A stretch of DNA of 64,000 nucleotides from JABSSA01 sp039960995 (lineage in GTDB: Bacteria; Pseudomonadota; Alphaproteobacteria; Rhodobacterales; Rhodobacteraceae): contig JBDVKF010000027.1 in assembly GCA_039960995.1 (NCBI GenBank), positions 1 through 64,000 of the forward strand, written 5' to 3'. Both the position numbers and the translations under genes were made by a program. A model generated the notes under the pieces. That model ran no database searches. It saw only the letters and a list, made by a program, of their open reading frames with translations, and was not told the DNA's origin. Below are positions 8,078 to 16,972 of this stretch, in pieces (the stretch's first letter is position 1; every line of letters starts with the position of its first letter).

Positions 8078-9610
8078 TTAGAAAAGCGCCTGCAACATTG
8101 CCACCATAACAGCGCCGATACCAACACCCGCAACTCCGGTCAAAACAATCCATCGCCAAAAAGTGGGCCGACGATGCGGTTCGGGATTCGATTGTGCGAT
8201 CAAGGCGCTTTCCACCAGTCGCGGCAAGCGTGGGCCAAAACGGGACAACACGCGCGCCGTCTTATAAAGGTCACTCAGAATAGCACGTGGGCCGACAGAC
8301 TTTTCGATATAGCTGCCAACGACCGGGGACGCGACTTGCCAAATATTGATTGTGGGGTTCAGGCTTCGCGCGACGCCTTCAACAACAACCATCGTGCGTT
8401 GCAGCAAGATAAGTTCGGTGCGTGTTTCCATCCCAAAGCGTTCCGTCACTTCAAACAGATAACTGAGCAGACTACCCATCGAAATATGCGACGCGTCCAT
8501 GCCAAATATCGGTTCGCCAACCGCCCTTAGAGCACGTGCAAATTCATCAACATCTTTATCTGCAGGCACGTATCCCGCTTCGAAATGCACCTCTGCGACG
8601 CGCTGGTAGTCCCGTCGAATGAACCCAAACAAGATCTCTGCATAAACCCGGCGCGTATATTCGTCGATATGTCCCATGATGCCAAAGTCATAGGCAATGA
8701 TATCGCCATTCTGGGCCACCTTCATATTGCCTTGGTGCATGTCCGCATGGAAAAACCCATCGCGCAGCGCATGCATCAGGAACAATTTCAACACCCGTTC
8801 GCCCAACTCAACCCGGTCATGACCGGCCGCATCAATGGCGTCGTTGTCACCCAATGGCGCACCGTCGACCCAGCTCATTGTCATGACACGCCGCGAGGAG
8901 TGGTCCCATTTGATCATGGGCAGATCAAAACCTGCGTCATCTTTTGTATTCGCAGCAAATTCAGAGGCAGACGCACTTTCAAGGCGCAAATCCAATTCAC
9001 CCCGCACGACCCCATCGAAATGTTCGATCACCTCAATCGGGCGCAATCGACGCGCGCGGGGTGCAAAGAAATCTACAATCCCAGCGGCAAGATAAAACGC
9101 ATCAACGTCCTTTTGAAACGCACGTTCAACACCCGGGCGTAGCACTTTGACAGCGACATCTTCGCCAGTGCTTGCCAAACGGGCCCGGTGCACTTGGGCG
9201 ATAGACGCCGCTGCCACTGGTTCTGAAAACTCTGAAAAAATCTGATCAACAGGCATGCCAAGCTCTTTCTCGATCTCGGCCTTGGCATCCTCGACAGAGA
9301 AAGGGGGAAGCTTGTCTTGTAACACGCGCAACTGCAAAGCCATTTTGTCGCCAACGACATCTGGGCGGGTCGACAAAACCTGACCAAATTTAATGTAGGC
9401 AGGTCCCAGTGCCGTCAAAGCCCGGGTGGCTGCGGGCATAGATGGATCACCCTTATAACCAAGCCACCGAAAAGGTTTGCCCAGTGCTTTGGCAACAACA
9501 CGTATCAATCCCGGCGCTTCGAATGCATCCAGAACAACATTCATCGCACCCGTTCGTTCCAACGTGGCACCCGTGCGGATAAGCCGTATGATATTGTGAG
9601 GACCGCGCAT
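8078..9610 (-). CDS. ubiB: ubiquinone biosynthesis protein, atypical kinase UbiB
   Basis: A 510-residue ADCK/UbiB-family protein required for ubiquinone synthesis; family members have ATPase activity and act at the membrane. Visible motifs are the KxGQ segment AYIKFGQVLSTRPD (about 72-85), the alanine-rich nucleotide loop AAASIAQVHRA, the VAVKVLRPG lysine, the catalytic HADMHQGNM and the metal-binding AYDFGIMGH. A transmembrane segment (RWIVLTGVAGVGIGAVMVAM) closes the C-terminus, as is usual. It lies 96 bases downstream of ubiE on the same strand, probably one operon. Confidence 0.93.
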   Translation of the reverse strand: MRGPHNIIRLIRTGATLERTGAMNVVLDAFEAPGLIRVVAKALGKPFRWLGYKGDPSMPAATRALTALGPAYIKFGQVLSTRPDVVGDKMALQLRVLQDKLPPFSVEDAKAEIEKELGMPVDQIFSEFSEPVAAASIAQVHRARLASTGEDVAVKVLRPGVERAFQKDVDAFYLAAGIVDFFAPRARRLRPIEVIEHFDGVVRGELDLRLESASASEFAANTKDDAGFDLPMIKWDHSSRRVMTMSWVDGAPLGDNDAIDAAGHDRVELGERVLKLFLMHALRDGFFHADMHQGNMKVAQNGDIIAYDFGIMGHIDEYTRRVYAEILFGFIRRDYQRVAEVHFEAGYVPADKDVDEFARALRAVGEPIFGMDASHISMGSLLSYLFEVTERFGMETRTELILLQRTMVVVEGVARSLNPTINIWQVASPVVGSYIEKSVGPRAILSDLYKTARVLSRFGPRLPRLVESALIAQSNPEPHRRPTFWRWIVLTGVAGVGIGAVMVAMLQALF

Positions 9611-9706
9611 AATCTTAGGACGTTTGCCTTTGAAACAGTTGTGGGACAGCGGTCGACAGCCTGATAAACCGCTGCACCCCAGTCTTTGCCAGAACAGTCT
9701 TGGCCA

Positions 9707-10459
9707 TCAGATTTTCCATCCAGAATGCAAACACGCCACGCCCATCGTCATATTGCGGTATTTTGCATTTTCGAACCCTGCGGCTTGAAGCATCCCAAGG
9801 AAAATATCTTGGTCCGGGAAATTACGAATGGATTCAACAAGGTATTGATAACTGTCGCGGTCATTGGCGATCATCTGACCCATTTGTGGGATGACGTTAA
9901 AACTGTACATATCGTACAGCTTTTGCAGGCCGTCATTTGGGATCTGACTGAATTCCAGAACCATCAAACGCCCACCGGGTTTAAGAACACGATAGGCTTC
10001 GTTCAACGCTTCTTGAGGGCGGGTGACATTCCGGATGCCAAAACTGATCGTATAGACGTCAAAGCTGTTATCTTCGAACGGAAGCGCCATCGCATCGCCG
10101 ACAACCCAATCAAGACTGTCCGCCAAACGTTCGGCTTCGGCCCGTTTGCGACCTTCGATCAACATGGGTTCGGTCAGATCAAGTACGGTTGCATGTGCAT
10201 GACCTGCGCGCTTTAGAAAGCGGAAAGAAATGTCGCCAGTGCCCCCCGCGACATCCAACAGCTTTTGACCTGCACGCGGAGCGAGCCAATCCATCATCGC
10301 ATCTTTCCAGATACGGTGAATGCCCATGCTCATCACGTCGTTCATAACGTCATATCGCGAAGCGACGGAACTAAAGACGCCTTGAACGCGCCCAGCTTTT
10401 TCAGCCTCGGGGACTTCGGTGTACCCAAAATGTGTCGTTTTTTCCATCTGATCGCTCAT
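9707..10459 (-). CDS. ubiE: ubiquinone C-methyltransferase
   Basis: A 250-residue SAM-dependent methyltransferase that C-methylates the demethoxy-benzoquinol ring in ubiquinone synthesis (and menaquinone in organisms that make it). SAM motif I is LLDVAGGTGDISFRF, motif II GDAMALPFEDNSFD, followed by FGIRNVTRPQEAL, which is diagnostic for UbiE/COQ5. ATG 10459 (MSDQMEKTTHFGY) was chosen over the longer frame because GAAAGAG lies just upstream and the family starts at this point. It is divergent from the unknown membrane gene at 10550; the 90-base gap must hold both promoters. Confidence 0.95.
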   Translation of the reverse strand: MSDQMEKTTHFGYTEVPEAEKAGRVQGVFSSVASRYDVMNDVMSMGIHRIWKDAMMDWLAPRAGQKLLDVAGGTGDISFRFLKRAGHAHATVLDLTEPMLIEGRKRAEAERLADSLDWVVGDAMALPFEDNSFDVYTISFGIRNVTRPQEALNEAYRVLKPGGRLMVLEFSQIPNDGLQKLYDMYSFNVIPQMGQMIANDRDSYQYLVESIRNFPDQDIFLGMLQAAGFENAKYRNMTMGVACLHSGWKI

Positions 10460-10549
10460 TTCACTCTTTCGCCAGAATGTCGCCACTAGGGAGGTATACA
10501 TCAAGCGCCAGATTAACAAATTGTCATAGAGACGCAGGAGGTTGATAGC

Positions 10550-11179
10550 TTGGAAATTTTGGCGGCCTTACCGATACTGATTGTGATCGCCGGTTTTTGG
10601 ATCTGCATCTTCTTGGTGAAACGGTCCATTCGGGGTGTATTTGCCCAAAAATCATCCGCTGGCGAGCGTGTGACAGAAACGACTTTGGCAAAAACCGGGT
10701 TGGGGAATTTACCGCTTGATGTCTCTTTGATCGCTAGAATAGGCAGCAAAGCCGCCCCGCGAGCAGTTTCCAACGGTCTGATTTTGCGCCCGACTGTGGG
10801 TTTGCGTTTGATGAGTGCCGCATTAACACTGCTTTTGTTCTGGATGGCTTGGTTCAATCCGGGAGCGTACCTTCCAGATAACGTGTTGATCTTGATCCCG
10901 GTCACCCTTGCCGCGCTCTATGGTTTTGCCAACACAAACCTGAGCTTTTTGCGGTACAATTTGGATGGATTCGAAGTCATGGATTCTTGGTTTCGGCGGC
11001 GCAAAATCGCGTGGAGCGATGTGAAAGACATACAAGACGATGGGCATTACATGTACGTCTTCCGCTTGCGGTCCGGTTCAAAGGTGAAGGCCTTGAAATA
11101 CTTGGGCGGCATGCCCGAATTCCTAAACCACACATTTGTTGAAATCGATTCCCACAACTTAGGTCCTCACAATGCTTGA
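10550..11179 (+). CDS. unknown membrane protein with C-terminal PH-like domain
   Basis: I do not recognise this 209-residue protein. It starts at a TTG with a strong CAGGAGG 8 bases upstream. There is an N-terminal hydrophobic segment (about 3-22), two more near 85-125, and a C-terminal soluble part with short beta-type stretches (FRLRSGSKVKALKYLGG). It overlaps the next gene by 8 bases, and that gene has a similar layout of membrane segments followed by a compact C-terminal domain. The two run straight into mutM, so they are likely cotranscribed with a DNA repair gene, although a functional link is not shown. Confidence 0.75.
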   Translation: MEILAALPILIVIAGFWICIFLVKRSIRGVFAQKSSAGERVTETTLAKTGLGNLPLDVSLIARIGSKAAPRAVSNGLILRPTVGLRLMSAALTLLLFWMAWFNPGAYLPDNVLILIPVTLAALYGFANTNLSFLRYNLDGFEVMDSWFRRRKIAWSDVKDIQDDGHYMYVFRLRSGSKVKALKYLGGMPEFLNHTFVEIDSHNLGPHNA

Positions 11180-11855
11180 TACCTTGGCAAATTCTGGCAG
11201 TTCATTGCTGAATGCACTTGCGATTAACCCGATTGGGTTCAGCATCTTTTTGGCGATTGGCTTTACACTTATTTGGCTTAAGTGGAGATTCATTGCCAAG
11301 GCTCAACGAGATGCGGCAAAATCCCAATATGCCGGCTGGAGCGTAGACGCCAAACGCGCATCCGAAACACATGACACCGGAATCGGCACCAAAGATGTGT
11401 TGGTTATGAAACCGGTCAAATTCGTGCGCATCGGCCTTATGACACTCATCTTCTTTGGCGGCGGCGCTTGGTTCTATATGGCCGTAGTTTTGCAGGAACC
11501 TGATGTCTCTGCCAAAGACTGGGGGGTATTTGCGATCATAATGGGCTTCAGCCTTCTTGCATTATTTCTGCTGGCACATGCGTTCACACGCATCCGGTTT
11601 GACGGTGAACACATCACCAGACGCAGCCTTTTCGCCAAAACGTTCCATGCAAAACTTGCTGATCTGTCGTCTGTGAAACCCGCTCACAAAATCATAGCAG
11701 GTGGCGTTGATCTCCTCTTCAACGACGGACGGAGGCTCAGAGTGAAATCCCAGATGTCAGGGTACCGACAACTGCTAGAGCAGCTTTCATCGATTGACCC
11801 CAAGCTAAGACTAATGACACAGATGGTGAATAAAGCGATGCAAAAGCAGGTTTAG
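11172..11855 (+). CDS. unknown membrane protein, second of a tandem pair
   Basis: A 227-residue protein with hydrophobic segments at about 20-40, 80-105 and 118-138, then a C-terminal soluble domain containing TRIRFDGEHITRRS, which looks like the start of a PH-like domain seen in bacterial membrane proteins. It could be a diverged paralogue of the upstream gene. Its stop codon abuts the mutM start with no spacer. Function unknown. Confidence 0.8.
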   Translation: MLDTLANSGSSLLNALAINPIGFSIFLAIGFTLIWLKWRFIAKAQRDAAKSQYAGWSVDAKRASETHDTGIGTKDVLVMKPVKFVRIGLMTLIFFGGGAWFYMAVVLQEPDVSAKDWGVFAIIMGFSLLALFLLAHAFTRIRFDGEHITRRSLFAKTFHAKLADLSSVKPAHKIIAGGVDLLFNDGRRLRVKSQMSGYRQLLEQLSSIDPKLRLMTQMVNKAMQKQV

Positions 11856-12707
11856 ATGCCCGAACTGCCCGAAGTTGAAACGGTTCGACGGGGTTTGGCC
11901 CCCGTCATGGAAGGCCAAATCATTGCTAAGGCGCATGTGAATCGTCCTGACCTGCGATGGCCCTTTCCAGACAAAATGGCGGATCGATTGACCGGTGCGC
12001 GGGTCGAACGTTTGCGACGGCGTTCAAAGTACATCCTGGCGGATCTGGATCGCGGTGAAACACTGTTGGTGCATTTGGGGATGTCCGGTCGAATGTTAGT
12101 GTCGGGCGATCCACTTGGCCGTTTTGTCCATGATCACCCAGCCCCTGAAAAACATGACCATGTGGTCTTTGATATGGAAAACGGCGCACGGATTACGTTC
12201 AATGATCCCCGGCGATTTGGCGCCATGGATCTTTTGAAGACAGCCGATCAGGATGAACACAAGCTGCTGTCGGTACTTGGGCCAGAACCTTTAAGCAATG
12301 CGTTCAACGAAGCGCATTTGATCAACGCGCTTTCGGGCAAAATATCACCCATCAAGTCCGCGCTCTTGGATCAGGGAATCATCGCCGGATTGGGCAACAT
12401 TTATGTCTGCGAGGCGCTTTTTCGTGCAGGAATTTCGCCACAGCGCAAAGCAGGGCAGATATCCAAAACACGCGTTTCCGCGCTAGTTCCCGTCATTCGA
12501 GAAGTGATTTCGGACGCGATTGATGCGGGTGGTTCTTCTTTACGCGACTTCCGCCAAGCCGATGGAGAACTTGGATATTTCCAGCATTCCTTTGATGTCT
12601 ACGGCCGTGAAGGTGATCCTTGCCGAACCCCCGACTGTAACAGTTCGATCCTTCGCGTGGTACAATCGGGACGATCATCATTCTATTGCCCAACTTGTCA
12701 AAGATGA
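11856..12707 (+). CDS. mutM: formamidopyrimidine-DNA glycosylase
   Basis: A 283-residue base-excision repair enzyme that removes 8-oxoguanine and FaPy lesions and cuts the abasic site. The N-terminus is MPELPEVETVRRGL, giving the catalytic P2 (after Met removal) and E3. The helix-two-turn-helix is LLDQGIIAGLGNIYVCEALF, and a C4 zinc finger (CRTPDC ... CPTC) ends the protein. Its ATG follows the previous stop without a gap, so translation is probably coupled. Confidence 0.95.
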   Translation: MPELPEVETVRRGLAPVMEGQIIAKAHVNRPDLRWPFPDKMADRLTGARVERLRRRSKYILADLDRGETLLVHLGMSGRMLVSGDPLGRFVHDHPAPEKHDHVVFDMENGARITFNDPRRFGAMDLLKTADQDEHKLLSVLGPEPLSNAFNEAHLINALSGKISPIKSALLDQGIIAGLGNIYVCEALFRAGISPQRKAGQISKTRVSALVPVIREVISDAIDAGGSSLRDFRQADGELGYFQHSFDVYGREGDPCRTPDCNSSILRVVQSGRSSFYCPTCQR

Positions 12708-12773
12708 CTTGAAACGAGCGTCTCAATTGTTAATGACTGGCGTTCAAGCGGGAACAACCGGAAGACATTCTAC

Positions 12774-13550
12774 ATGGCTTATGAGACGATCATCGTCGAC
12801 GTCGAAGATCACATTGCACGCATCACACTGAATCGTCCTGATGCGTTGAACGCCCTAAACGATCACTTGCTTTCAGAATTGGCGGATGCCCTTGGCGCTG
12901 CGCAAGCAAACGACAAAGTGCGCTGTATTGTTCTGACCGGGTCCGAAAAGGTATTCGCGGCGGGTGCTGATATTGCGATGATGAAAGACAAGAGCTTTGT
13001 CGACGTCTTTGCAGGCGATTTGTTCACCGCAGAAACAGACGCGATTGCACGCATACGTAAACCGATCATTGCCGCAGTTGCAGGTTACGCATTGGGCGGT
13101 GGATGTGAATTGGCAATGATGTGTGACTTTATCATTGCGGCCGACACTGCAAAATTTGGCCAACCCGAAGTGAACCTAGGCGTCATGGCTGGGATCGGGG
13201 GAACGCAGCGATTGACCCGTTTGGTTGGCAAAGCAAAGGCAATGGACATGAACCTGACGGGCCGGTTCATGGATGCAGAAGAGGCCGAACGTTCGGGATT
13301 GGTCAGCCGCGTTGTTCCTGCGAAAAAGTTGCTGGAAGAAGCAACAGGTGCCGCGCACAAGATCGCCGAGAAATCGATGATCACAGTCATGGCCATCAAA
13401 GAATCGGTCAATCGCAGCTATGAAGTGCCATTGTCCGAGGGGCTGCTGTTTGAACGACGCGTGTTTCATTCGTTGTTTGCGACCGAAGACCAAAAAGAAG
13501 GCATGGACGCGTTCCTTGGCAAACGCGAACCTCAGTTCCGCGATCGATAG
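12774..13550 (+). CDS. enoyl-CoA hydratase
   Basis: A 258-residue crotonase that hydrates trans-2-enoyl-CoA in beta-oxidation. The two catalytic glutamates are in place, E112 (GGGCELAM) and E132 (FGQPEVNLG), and the oxyanion-hole segment AAGADI is at 62-67. Length and motifs match the EchA/PaaF-type short-chain hydratases. It lies between mutM and rpsT, a position I recall as common in Rhodobacteraceae, and no other fatty-acid genes are beside it. Confidence 0.92.
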   Translation: MAYETIIVDVEDHIARITLNRPDALNALNDHLLSELADALGAAQANDKVRCIVLTGSEKVFAAGADIAMMKDKSFVDVFAGDLFTAETDAIARIRKPIIAAVAGYALGGGCELAMMCDFIIAADTAKFGQPEVNLGVMAGIGGTQRLTRLVGKAKAMDMNLTGRFMDAEEAERSGLVSRVVPAKKLLEEATGAAHKIAEKSMITVMAIKESVNRSYEVPLSEGLLFERRVFHSLFATEDQKEGMDAFLGKREPQFRDR

Positions 13551-13655
13551 GGTTATGTTAAGGTCATTTCAGGCATCGACCTGAATTGACCGATCTTCGC
13601 CATAGTCCGCGCACCGCCGCAACGTGTCGTTGGGTCTAACTTGAGATCGAAGAAC

Positions 13656-14036
13656 ATGAATCAGCAGAATGAAAACGCGCTGTCTCTTGGACGCGTGGCA
13701 CCGATGATTGCCGTAACGGACATTGATGCGGCAAAATCCTTCTACAAAGCTGCTTTCGGATTGGACCCCGTTTTTGAGAATGGGAATCCCGTTGGCTTTT
13801 GCATCCTGAGAAAGGATGCCGCGGAACTGCACCTGACCTTGCAAAAAGGTTGGAAAGGGCAAGCCTTCAACGTTGCCCATATTCTGGTGAAAGACGCAGA
13901 CGCAATCTAAGCGCAGGTGCAACAGGCTGGGGCACGGATTATCAAACGCCTTCAGGTGAAGGATTACGGGTTAACCGCGTTTGTTTTTGAAGTTCCGTTT
14001 GGAAATCGCATCGACGTTGGTGCGCCCAATCCCTGA
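13656..14036 (+). pseudogene. glyoxalase/bleomycin-resistance-type protein, broken by an in-frame stop
   Basis: The frame reads as a vicinal-oxygen-chelate (glyoxalase) domain protein: VAPMIAVTDIDAAKSFYKAA at the start, then ELHLTLQKGWKG and HILVKDADAI. A TAA at 13908-13910 interrupts it, but the same frame then continues with AQVQQAGARIIKRL and VFEVPFGNRIDVG to a TGA at 14034-14036. The usual family reading at this place is DADALYAQ, so a single change from TAC or TAT to TAA explains the break. The expected D in EDPFGNR is a V here, a further sign of relaxed selection. Whole length would be about 126 residues. Confidence 0.8.
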
Positions 14037-14070
14037 AGCCCAATTCCTGAAGAACGAGAGCCTTACAGAG

Positions 14071-14550
14071 TCACGGCAGTGTTTTTTCGAATCTCCAAAT
14101 TTCCAACGGAAAGTGACCTTTGGATGTATCAAGGTTCGTGATTACAGTTTTGACGTTCTCCCAGCCCGATTTTTCATAGAATCGGGCTGCGCGGTCATTG
14201 CCAATGGCACAATCTAACCAAGCTGTACGATGTCCCGCACCGTGAATGCATGTTTCTGCGTCTGCGATTAAAGCTGCAGCAACTCCGCGTCTGCGCGCAG
14301 TTCGGGAAACATACATCTGATACAGTTCATCGCCACGCAAAATGCAGAACCCAAGAATTTCATCTTTGGAGATAGCTACGCGGAAATCTGTCCGCATCTG
14401 TTGAACCCTTTCCGTGAAACTCTCTTTCGTCCTCAAAGCGACAAGTTCACCAGGGACCACACTGGCATGTGCGTCATGCCAGCCTTGATGCCAAATCTCT
14501 ACGATCTGGGCGCAGCAAGACAAACTCAATTCATCGATTCTAAAATCCAT
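14071..14550 (-). CDS. GNAT-family N-acetyltransferase
   Basis: A 159-residue acetyltransferase. The acetyl-CoA-binding motif A is LYQMYVSRTARRRGVAAALI, with the R-R-x-G-V/x-A core, and the C-terminal ARFYEKSGWENV is typical of the fold. I place the start at ATG 14550 (MDFRIDEL), which has GAGGG 8 bases before it, not at the upstream ATG 14580. The substrate cannot be inferred. It is convergent with the glyoxalase pseudogene. Confidence 0.85.
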   Translation of the reverse strand: MDFRIDELSLSCCAQIVEIWHQGWHDAHASVVPGELVALRTKESFTERVQQMRTDFRVAISKDEILGFCILRGDELYQMYVSRTARRRGVAAALIADAETCIHGAGHRTAWLDCAIGNDRAARFYEKSGWENVKTVITNLDTSKGHFPLEIWRFEKTLP

Positions 14551-14597
14551 GCGATACCCTCGCACATCAATCGGGCACACCCAACTTCAAGGCAGTG

Positions 14598-14626
14598 TTG
14601 ACTCGCCGCAAGCCTGAGCGTAAGAG
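14598..14626 (+). promoter_or_regulatory. possible promoter of rpsT
   Basis: TTGACT (14598-14603) and TAAGAG (14621-14626) are separated by 17 bases, 45 bases before the rpsT start. The -35 is good for alphaproteobacteria; the -10 is weak. Confidence 0.3.
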
Positions 14627-14670
14627 CGCCTCTTCTGTAACTACCGCACCAATATTGGGACGAGATAAAC

Positions 14671-14934
14671 ATGGCAAATACGCCTCAGGCCAAGAAGCGG
14701 GCCCGTCAAAACGAAAAACGCTTCGCAGTAAACAAAGCGCGTCGTTCGCGCATCCGGACTTACCTGCGTAAAGTAGAAGAAGCGATCGAAAGCGGTGACA
14801 AAGCCGTGGCCGAAGCTGCTTTGAAGCTGGCACAGCCAGAATTGATGCGCGGCGTAAGCAAAGGTGTGTATCACAAGAACACCGCTGCGCGAAAAATGTC
14901 ACGTCTTTCCGCTCGTGTTAAATCTCTCGGCTGA
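14671..14934 (+). CDS. rpsT: 30S ribosomal protein S20
   Basis: An 87-residue basic protein of the small ribosomal subunit, contacting 16S rRNA. The N-terminus MANTPQAKKRARQNEKR and the C-terminal KGVYHKNTAARKMSRLSARV are characteristic. Length is normal. A single-gene unit closed by its own terminator and followed by dnaA, as in many alphaproteobacteria. Confidence 0.97.
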   Translation: MANTPQAKKRARQNEKRFAVNKARRSRIRTYLRKVEEAIESGDKAVAEAALKLAQPELMRGVSKGVYHKNTAARKMSRLSARVKSLG

Positions 14935-14960
14935 GATGTTACAATTTTTGCGAAAAATGA

Positions 14961-14990
14961 AGCGCCGCTTTCCAGCGGCGTTTTTTCTTT
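14961..14990 (+). terminator. intrinsic terminator after rpsT
   Basis: CGCCGCT (14963-14969) pairs with AGCGGCG (14974-14980) over a TTCC loop, followed by TTTTTTCTTT. A textbook strong terminator. Confidence 0.9.
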
Positions 14991-15389
14991 GTGTAAACAT
15001 AGATAGCAGAGACCCAAGAGATTCTTTTTGAGATTCACGCGAGTCAAGTTTGAAGTTCTCTGGACCCGTGCTGGTCTAAATTGCTAACTCTGTTCTTGCG
15101 ATTCATTCGCCTTGGGGGGACAGGCCCACAGGATGTACCGGCAGGAACGCATCCAATTGGGTTCGGACCATACGTAAACGAAGGTTCGGACGAGGGTCGA
15201 CGCATTTTTTGATGCGCGATTCCACTGTCAGACAAAACGGTGTGCGAAAGGTGCGCATTCTGATGATGTCAATTGGACATCTAGGATCGATACCTTTGCC
15301 GAAGCAAAACGAATTCCACTCGTGTCTGAAGGCACGGGCGCAATAGTTTTGCTCCCAAGGCTTGAGGCCGCGAACAAAAAGATGGGACG
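14991..15389 (+). other. long rpsT-dnaA intergenic region
   Basis: About 400 bases with no convincing gene; the short frames crossing it lack ribosome sites and family resemblance. It holds small hairpins (for example CGCAT/ATGCG at 15201-15216) and no clear cluster of DnaA boxes (TTATCCACA). It presumably carries the dnaA promoter and leader. Confidence 0.5.
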
Positions 15390-15412
15390 CAGCAGCATTT
15401 TTAATGCCGCTG
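15390..15412 (+). promoter_or_regulatory. hairpin in the dnaA leader
   Basis: CAGC-A-GCAT (15390-15398) pairs with ATGC-C-GCTG (15404-15412) with one A-C mismatch and a 5-base AT loop. It ends 8 bases before the AAGGA ribosome site of dnaA. Possible role in dnaA expression; unproven. Confidence 0.35.
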
Positions 15413-15436
15413 GAAGAAAAAAGGACGGTTGGGCGC

Positions 15437-16795
15437 GTGACATTGATAGACTGGGGACAGCTGAGAAACCGGCTGCTTGGGACAGTAGGCCAAAACAATT
15501 ACAAAACTTGGATCGAACCGTTGGAATTCGAGGCTTTGCAAGATGGGGTTGCAACCTTCAATGTACCAACAACATTCATGGGAAATTACGTCAGTCAGAA
15601 TTTTTCCGAGCTGATATTGAATGAACTCAAAACTGAAAGCTCATCTGTTCGTCGTTTGAATTTCGCAGTCTCTGCTAAAGCATCACGCAAACAAACCAAT
15701 GAAGCCCCCGTGGCCCAAGCGCAGGTTTCCAGTCAAAAGTCTCTCGCTGATGCTGCAGGGGCTGCTCCGCTTGATGCGCGATTTACATTCGATTCCTTCG
15801 TCGTTGGAAAACCAAACGAATTGGCGCATGCTGCCGCCCGTCGCGTCGCAGAAGGTGGACCAGTGACCTTCAATCCGCTGTTTCTCTATGGTGGTGTCGG
15901 CCTTGGGAAAACGCACCTTATGCATGCGATCGCATGGGAACTGCAAACCCGTCGCCCTAATCTTAATGTGCTGTACCTGTCTGCAGAGCAATTCATGTAT
16001 CGCTTTGTTCAAGCGCTGCGCGACCGCAAGATGATGGATTTCAAATCCGTCTTCCGCTCTGTCGACGTACTGATGGTCGATGACGTTCAATTCATTGCTG
16101 GCAAGGATAGTACTCAAGAAGAGTTCTTTCACACGTTCAACGCCCTTGTGGACCAAAACAAACAGATCATCATTTCTGCGGATCGCGCTCCGGGTGAAAT
16201 CAAAGATCTGGAAGAACGCGTAAAGTCTCGGTTGCAATGCGGGCTCGTGGTTGATCTGCATCCAACAGATTACGAATTGCGCCTTGGCATTTTACAGTCG
16301 AAAGTTGAGCAGCAACAAGCCAACTATCCGGGCTTGGAAATGGACGACGGCGTGTTGGAATTTCTTGCACACCGGATTTCCACGAACGTTCGTGTCCTCG
16401 AAGGCGCTTTGGTTCGCCTTTTTGCTTTTGCATCCTTGGTCGGAAAACCCATCACAATGGAACTGACCCAAGATTGCCTTGCCGATGTTCTGCGCGCGTC
16501 TGAGCGCAAAATTACGGTCGAAGAAATCCAACGTAAAGTCAGCGACCATTACAACATTCGCTTAAGCGACATGATCGGACCCAAGCGCCTACGCAGCTAT
16601 GCGCGCCCGCGTCAGGTTGCGATGTATTTGTGCAAACAACTCACCACGCGATCCTTGCCTGAAATTGGGCGTCGGTTTGGCGGACGAGATCATACAACCG
16701 TCATGCACGGCGTGCGGCGGATCGATGAGCTCAAAATTCAAGACTCGCAAATCGCCGAAGACCTTGAATTGTTGCGCCGCTCACTTGAAGCTTAA
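15437..16795 (+). CDS. dnaA: chromosomal replication initiator DnaA
   Basis: A 452-residue AAA+ initiator that binds DnaA boxes and melts the origin. Domain I has WGQLRNRLLGTVGQNNYKTW; the ATPase has Walker A GGVGLGKT (about 152-159) and Walker B VLMVDDVQF; the DNA-binding domain IV ends with the signature GGRDHTTVMHGVRRI (about 415-429). I place the start at GTG 15437, which gives the family-like N-terminus VTLIDWGQL with AAGGA 11 bases upstream; an ATG at 15404 would add 11 residues not expected in the family. dnaN follows after a terminator. Confidence 0.93.
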   Translation: MTLIDWGQLRNRLLGTVGQNNYKTWIEPLEFEALQDGVATFNVPTTFMGNYVSQNFSELILNELKTESSSVRRLNFAVSAKASRKQTNEAPVAQAQVSSQKSLADAAGAAPLDARFTFDSFVVGKPNELAHAAARRVAEGGPVTFNPLFLYGGVGLGKTHLMHAIAWELQTRRPNLNVLYLSAEQFMYRFVQALRDRKMMDFKSVFRSVDVLMVDDVQFIAGKDSTQEEFFHTFNALVDQNKQIIISADRAPGEIKDLEERVKSRLQCGLVVDLHPTDYELRLGILQSKVEQQQANYPGLEMDDGVLEFLAHRISTNVRVLEGALVRLFAFASLVGKPITMELTQDCLADVLRASERKITVEEIQRKVSDHYNIRLSDMIGPKRLRSYARPRQVAMYLCKQLTTRSLPEIGRRFGGRDHTTVMHGVRRIDELKIQDSQIAEDLELLRRSLEA

Positions 16796-16823
16796 AAACC
16801 TCTGACAATTGTCCAAAACTGAG

Positions 16824-16851
16824 CGCGTGCCCACAAGGCACGCGTTTTTTT
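16824..16851 (+). terminator. intrinsic terminator after dnaA
   Basis: CGCGTGCC (16824-16831) pairs with GGCACGCG (16837-16844) over CACAA and is followed by seven T. It separates dnaA from dnaN, so dnaN needs its own promoter in the 120 bases that follow. Confidence 0.9.
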
Positions 16852-16972
16852 GTGGATGTAAGGCCGCAATATTAGTCAAACCTGCCAGAACGGTCGAGCT
16901 TGGATCAAAAAGGGCTTGATGGGACGTGTAAAGGGGGTAGTGTGCCGGTCCCGGTCACACGAGGAGCGATCA

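Noticed and set aside
14991..15389. Possible chromosomal origin next to dnaA
   Set aside because: No cluster of DnaA boxes (TTATCCACA) or AT-rich unwinding element is visible, and in Rhodobacterales oriC is usually not beside dnaA as far as I recall.
16850..16860. TGTGGATGT as a DnaA box near dnaN
   Set aside because: Two mismatches to the consensus and a single copy; chance match likely.
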